From NCBI GenBank assembly GCA_902606585.1, contig CACLGX010000020.1:1-33614 (forward strand): a stretch of 33,614 bases of DNA. The letters run 5' to 3'. Shown in pieces: positions 31,001 through 33,614 of the stretch (positions are counted from its first letter, which is position 1; every line of letters begins with the position of its first letter). The translations under genes were made by a program, and so were the position numbers. The DNA comes from Paracoccaceae bacterium. GTDB taxonomy: Bacteria; Pseudomonadota; Alphaproteobacteria; Rhodobacterales; Rhodobacteraceae. The notes beneath the pieces were generated by a model. That model saw nothing but the letters and a program-made list of their open reading frames with translations. It did no database searches and was not told the DNA's origin.

Positions 31001-32239
31001 ATCCCAAACTTCAGGCCTCTCTTTTTCAACTAACTTTTTAGCTTGCTTTACAGTGCTAGAAAGACCTTTTGCTTCGAGGCGAGAATATATAAATGGCTTG
31101 AATAACTCCAATGCCATCTTTTTAGGCAAGCCACATTGATGCAGTTTCAATTCAGGACCCGTAACGATTACTGAACGCCCGGAAAAATCAACTCTTTTGC
31201 CTAAAAGGTTCTGACGAAAACGCCCTTGTTTACCCTTTAGCATATCAGACAAAGACTTTAAGGGGCGTTTGTTTGCTCCTGTAATAACGCGACCACGACG
31301 ACCATTATCAAATAATGCGTCAACAGATTCCTGAAGCATTCTCTTTTCGTTTCGAACGATAATATCTGGTGCTCGTAATTCAATTAACCTTTTTAAGCGG
31401 TTATTACGGTTAATCACTCGTCGATATAAGTCATTCAGATCAGAAGTCGCAAAACGGCCACCGTCCAAAGGTACAAGAGGTCTAAGTTCAGGCGGTATTA
31501 CAGGTACAACGGTCAAAATCATCCACTCAGGTCTGTTACCTGATTCAAGAAAACTCTCAACAACCTTAAGACGTTTTATAATTTTCTTTGGTTTTAGCTC
31601 TCCCGTTGCATCTTTCAAATCAGCTCGGAGTTGTTCGGCTTCTGCCTCAAGATCGATTGCAGCAAGCATTTCTCGAATAGCCTCTGCTCCAATGTTTGCA
31701 GTAAATGCATCCATTCCATAGGTATCTTGAGCATCCATGAACTCCTCTTCACTCATCATTTGACCATATGTGAGGTCTGTCAAACCCGGCTCAATTACAA
31801 CATAATTTTCAAAGTAAAGAACTCTTTCCAAATCACGGAGGGTCATATCAAGCATCAGACCGATACGGGAGGGTAAGGACTTCAAAAACCATATATGCGC
31901 TACCGGAGAAGCTAGCTCAATATGCCCCATTCGCTCCCGTCTAACCTTCTGAAGGGTAACCTCAACACCACATTTTTCACATACGACGCCTCGGTATTTC
32001 ATTCGTTTATACTTACCGCACAAACATTCGTAGTCTTTTGTCGGACCAAAAATACGAGCGCAGAAAAGACCATCTCTTTCCGGTTTGAAGGTTCGATAAT
32101 TAATTGTTTCCGGCTTTTTAATCTCACCATAAGACCAAGATAAAATCCGTTCGGGCGAGGCCAAAGATACTTTTATCTCATCAAAAACTTTCGGCGAAGT
32201 TAATGGGTTAAATGGGTTATTTGTAATTTCCTGGTTCAT
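28043..32239 (-). CDS. rpoC: DNA-directed RNA polymerase subunit beta'
   Basis: 1398 residues, full length for Alphaproteobacteria. The N-terminal zinc site has Cys72, Cys74, Cys87 and Cys90 ([10 protein letters not shown]...GVVCEKCG). The catalytic NADFDGD is at 461-467, with the three Mg-binding Asp at 463, 465 and 467. The trigger-loop region [10 protein letters not shown] and the second zinc cluster ([13 protein letters not shown]) are present. The subunit provides the active site with beta. The start lies 51 nt after rpoB, with a conventional overlap-free gap, and the gene ends at an intrinsic terminator. Confidence 0.99.
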   Translation of the reverse strand: MNQEITNNPFNPLTSPKVFDEIKVSLASPERILSWSYGEIKKPETINYRTFKPERDGLFCARIFGPTKDYECLCGKYKRMKYRGVVCEKCGVEVTLQKVRRERMGHIELASPVAHIWFLKSLPSRIGLMLDMTLRDLERVLYFENYVVIEPGLTDLTYGQMMSEEEFMDAQDTYGMDAFTANIGAEAIREMLAAIDLEAEAEQLRADLKDATGELKPKKIIKRLKVVESFLESGNRPEWMILTVVPVIPPELRPLVPLDGGRFATSDLNDLYRRVINRNNRLKRLIELRAPDIIVRNEKRMLQESVDALFDNGRRGRVITGANKRPLKSLSDMLKGKQGRFRQNLLGKRVDFSGRSVIVTGPELKLHQCGLPKKMALELFKPFIYSRLEAKGLSSTVKQAKKLVEKERPEVWDILDEVIREHPVMLNRAPTLHRLGIQAFEPVLIEGKAIQLHPLVCSAFNADFDGDQMAVHVPLSLEAQLEARVLMMSTNNVLSPANGAPIIVPSQDMILGLYYTTIMREGMKGEGMIFGSIEEVQYALDNNNVHLHAKITARIPQIDEHGAEIEKRFETTPGRVRIGALLPKNAKAPFELVNSLLRKKDVQNVIDTVYRYCGQKESVIFCDQIMSMGFREAFKAGISFGKDDMVIPETKWSIVNETRGQVTDFEQQYMDGLITQGEKYNKVVDAWSKCNDKVTDAMMDTISASQKDDVGAEEEPNSVYMMAHSGARGSVTQMKQLGGMRGLMAKPNGDIIETPIISNFKEGLSVLEYFNSTHGARKGLSDTALKTANSGYLTRRLVDVAQDCIVRMHDCGTDNSITAEPAVNDGEVITSLAERVLGRVAAEDIKVPGSEEIIVREGQLIDELLADAIDEVGLVSARIRSPLTCEAEEGVCAMCYGRDLARGTMVNTGEAVGIIAAQSIGEPGTQLTMRTFHIGGVAQGGQQSFLESSQDGNIEFENATTLKNASGDTLVMGRNMKLRIIDEHGVERANHKLDYGTKLFVKKGSKVSRGDKLFEWDPYTLPIIAEKGGSAKYVDLVNGVAVREDTDDATGMTQKIVVDWRAAPKGNDLKPEIILVDKNGDPVRNDAGNPITYPMSVDAILSIEDGSEVKAGDVVARIPREGAKTKDITGGLPRVAELFEARRPKDHAIIAEIDGYVRFGRDYKNKRRISIEPADESLETVEYMVPKGKHIPVVEGDFVQKGDYIMDGNPAPHDILSIMGVEALANYMIDEVQDVYRLQGVKINDKHVEVIVRQMLQKWEISDSGDTTLLKGEHVDKLEFDTANAKAVSKGDRPAQGEPILLGITKASLQTRSFISAASFQETTRVLTEASVQGKRDKLVGLKENVIVGRLIPAGTGGATQKIRRIAAERDNVVIEAREEEERQAVALAAPTEEVAEE

Positions 32240-32290
32240 TTTAATTTCCTCAAATTTAGGGACAAAAGGGGCGGCGACTAAGCGTATCGT

Positions 32291-33614
32291 TTAATCAACA
32301 TCCTCCGCGTCCAGGAGTTCCATATTTAGGCCAAGCCCACGCACCTCTTTAACCAGAACGTTAAAGCTTTCAGGTATGCCAGCTTCAAAGTTATCTTCAC
32401 CTTTTACAATCGACTCATATACTTTTGTTCGACCAGCCACGTCGTCAGATTTTACCGTCAACATTTCCTGTAGAGTGTAAGCGGCTCCATAAGCCTCCAG
32501 TGCCCAAACTTCCATTTCACCAAATCGTTGACCACCAAACTGAGCTTTACCTCCAAGAGGCTGCTGAGTTACAAGCGAGTAAGGGCCAGTTGAGCGAGCA
32601 TGAATTTTATCATCAACTAAATGGTGAAGCTTCAGTAAATATTTCACTCCGACGGTAACAGGCCTACTAAACTGCTCACCCGTTCGTCCATCAAATAATA
32701 TTGACTGACCAGATGTATCAAAACCCGCCCGTGAAAGAGCATCATCAACATCAGTTTCCTTAGCACCGTCAAAAACCGGAGTTGCTATCGGCACACCTTG
32801 GGTCACGTTTTCTGCTGCTTCGACGACTGCTTCTTCATCCATATTCTTAATACCTTCTTGATAAACATCATCACCATAGACGATACGCATTGCTTCTTTG
32901 ACTGGAGTAAGATCACCGGTGCGCCTGTAACCTTTGAGAGCCTCGTCGACTTGTAATCCCAAACCTCGAGCAGCCCATCCCATATGCGTTTCCAAAATTT
33001 GTCCAACATTCATGCGAGAAGGCACGCCCAAAGGATTAAGGCAGAAATCTACAGGTGTTCCATCAGCCAAAAATGGCATGTCTTCCATCGGTACAACTTT
33101 AGAAATAACACCTTTGTTCCCATGACGGCCAGCCATCTTATCTCCTGGCTGTAGTTTACGCTTTACAGCTATAAACACTTTGACCATTTTCATTACGCCT
33201 GGGGGCAAATCATCGCCTCGGCGAACTTTTTCTACCTTATCATCAAAGCGAGCATCCAAAGTTCTTTTTTGAGCTTCATACTGGTCATTCAAAGCCTCTA
33301 CGATTTGGGCATCCGCTTCCTCCGCCAAAGCCAATTGCCACCACTGTCCTTTACTCAAACCATCTAAAAGGTCGGCTGTAATTTCAGAATTGGCGGACAC
33401 ACCCTTTGGCCCTTTAACGGCAACTTTTCCAGATATGATTGATCGAAGACGAGCATAGATATTTCTATCTAAAATTACTAATTCGTCATCACGATCTCTT
33501 GCTAAACGCTCAACCTCTTCTCGTTCAATTTGTAAAGCCCGCTCATCTTTTTCAACACCATGTCGATTGAAAACTCTAACCTCAACCACCGTTCCATAAT
33601 CGCCAGGTTTCACT
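32291..33614 (-). CDS. rpoB: DNA-directed RNA polymerase subunit beta, C-terminal part (partial)
   Basis: About 441 residues at the C-terminal end; the frame continues past the right edge, and the first visible codon (GTG, Val) is internal, not a start. Recognisable stretches are [20 protein letters not shown] with [27 protein letters not shown] with [14 protein letters not shown], and the ending [20 protein letters not shown]. The last residues ([11 protein letters not shown]) are typical of the family. It is followed by rpoC, the universal order. Confidence 0.99.
   Translation of the reverse strand, partial: VKPGDYGTVVEVRVFNRHGVEKDERALQIEREEVERLARDRDDELVILDRNIYARLRSIISGKVAVKGPKGVSANSEITADLLDGLSKGQWWQLALAEEADAQIVEALNDQYEAQKRTLDARFDDKVEKVRRGDDLPPGVMKMVKVFIAVKRKLQPGDKMAGRHGNKGVISKVVPMEDMPFLADGTPVDFCLNPLGVPSRMNVGQILETHMGWAARGLGLQVDEALKGYRRTGDLTPVKEAMRIVYGDDVYQEGIKNMDEEAVVEAAENVTQGVPIATPVFDGAKETDVDDALSRAGFDTSGQSILFDGRTGEQFSRPVTVGVKYLLKLHHLVDDKIHARSTGPYSLVTQQPLGGKAQFGGQRFGEMEVWALEAYGAAYTLQEMLTVKSDDVAGRTKVYESIVKGEDNFEAGIPESFNVLVKEVRGLGLNMELLDAEDVD

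Noticed and set aside
28567-33125. Long open frames on either strand inside rpoC and rpoB
   Set aside because: They lie within strongly conserved polymerase genes and encode no recognisable protein; they are shadows.
1-33614. tRNA, rRNA, CRISPR arrays, insertion sequences, integrases
   Set aside because: No cloverleaf, repeat-spacer array, transposase or integrase motif was seen by eye; a tRNAscan/Rfam search would be needed to exclude small RNAs.

Overview
The window looks like a chromosomal segment of a low-GC, gene-dense, free-living alphaproteobacterium. The rpoC and flagellar proteins and the small accessory genes recall streamlined marine Rhodobacteraceae (HTCC2255-like). That assignment is inference from protein style, not a database match.

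Layout. (1) 1-323: 3' end of rpoN (sigma-54), reading right and nearly touching the convergent gene. (2) 325-17096, minus strand: a long flagellar block reading leftward. It starts with a sigma-54 activator without a DNA-binding domain and continues fliE-F-G-H-I-J, fliK-L-M-N, fliO-P-Q-R and flhB, ending in four small accessory genes. Near-consensus sigma-54 promoters precede the activator gene, fliK and fliO, so this run is probably three stacked transcription units. (3) 17289-22244: an accessory zone with fliS, a second fliL-like gene, small unknown genes, and a plus-strand operon (secreted protein, ribosome-recycling-factor-like protein, periplasmic protein). Three more sigma-54 promoters lie here. 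(4) 22315-25726, minus strand: a ClC-type anion channel without the gating glutamate, a voltage-gated K+ channel, and a Tat-exported M15/DUF882 peptidase whose sigma-54 promoter abuts the start codon. (5) 25817-26944: tiny genes and a decayed flagellin 3' end carrying in-frame stops. (6) 27070-33614, minus strand: an EamA transporter, then rpoC (with intrinsic terminator) and the 3' part of rpoB.

How it works together. The sigma-54 gene, the sigma-54 activator and seven sigma-54 promoters form a local regulatory circuit that resembles the RpoN2/FleQ/FleT-controlled flagellum of Rhodobacter sphaeroides. The activator lacks an HTH, so a DNA-binding partner is expected elsewhere. The same promoter class sits in front of four transcription units that are not classical flagellar structural operons: the FliL paralogue, a 62-residue protein, the secreted/RRF-like operon and the M15 peptidase. 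These are the best candidates for undescribed flagellum-linked functions.
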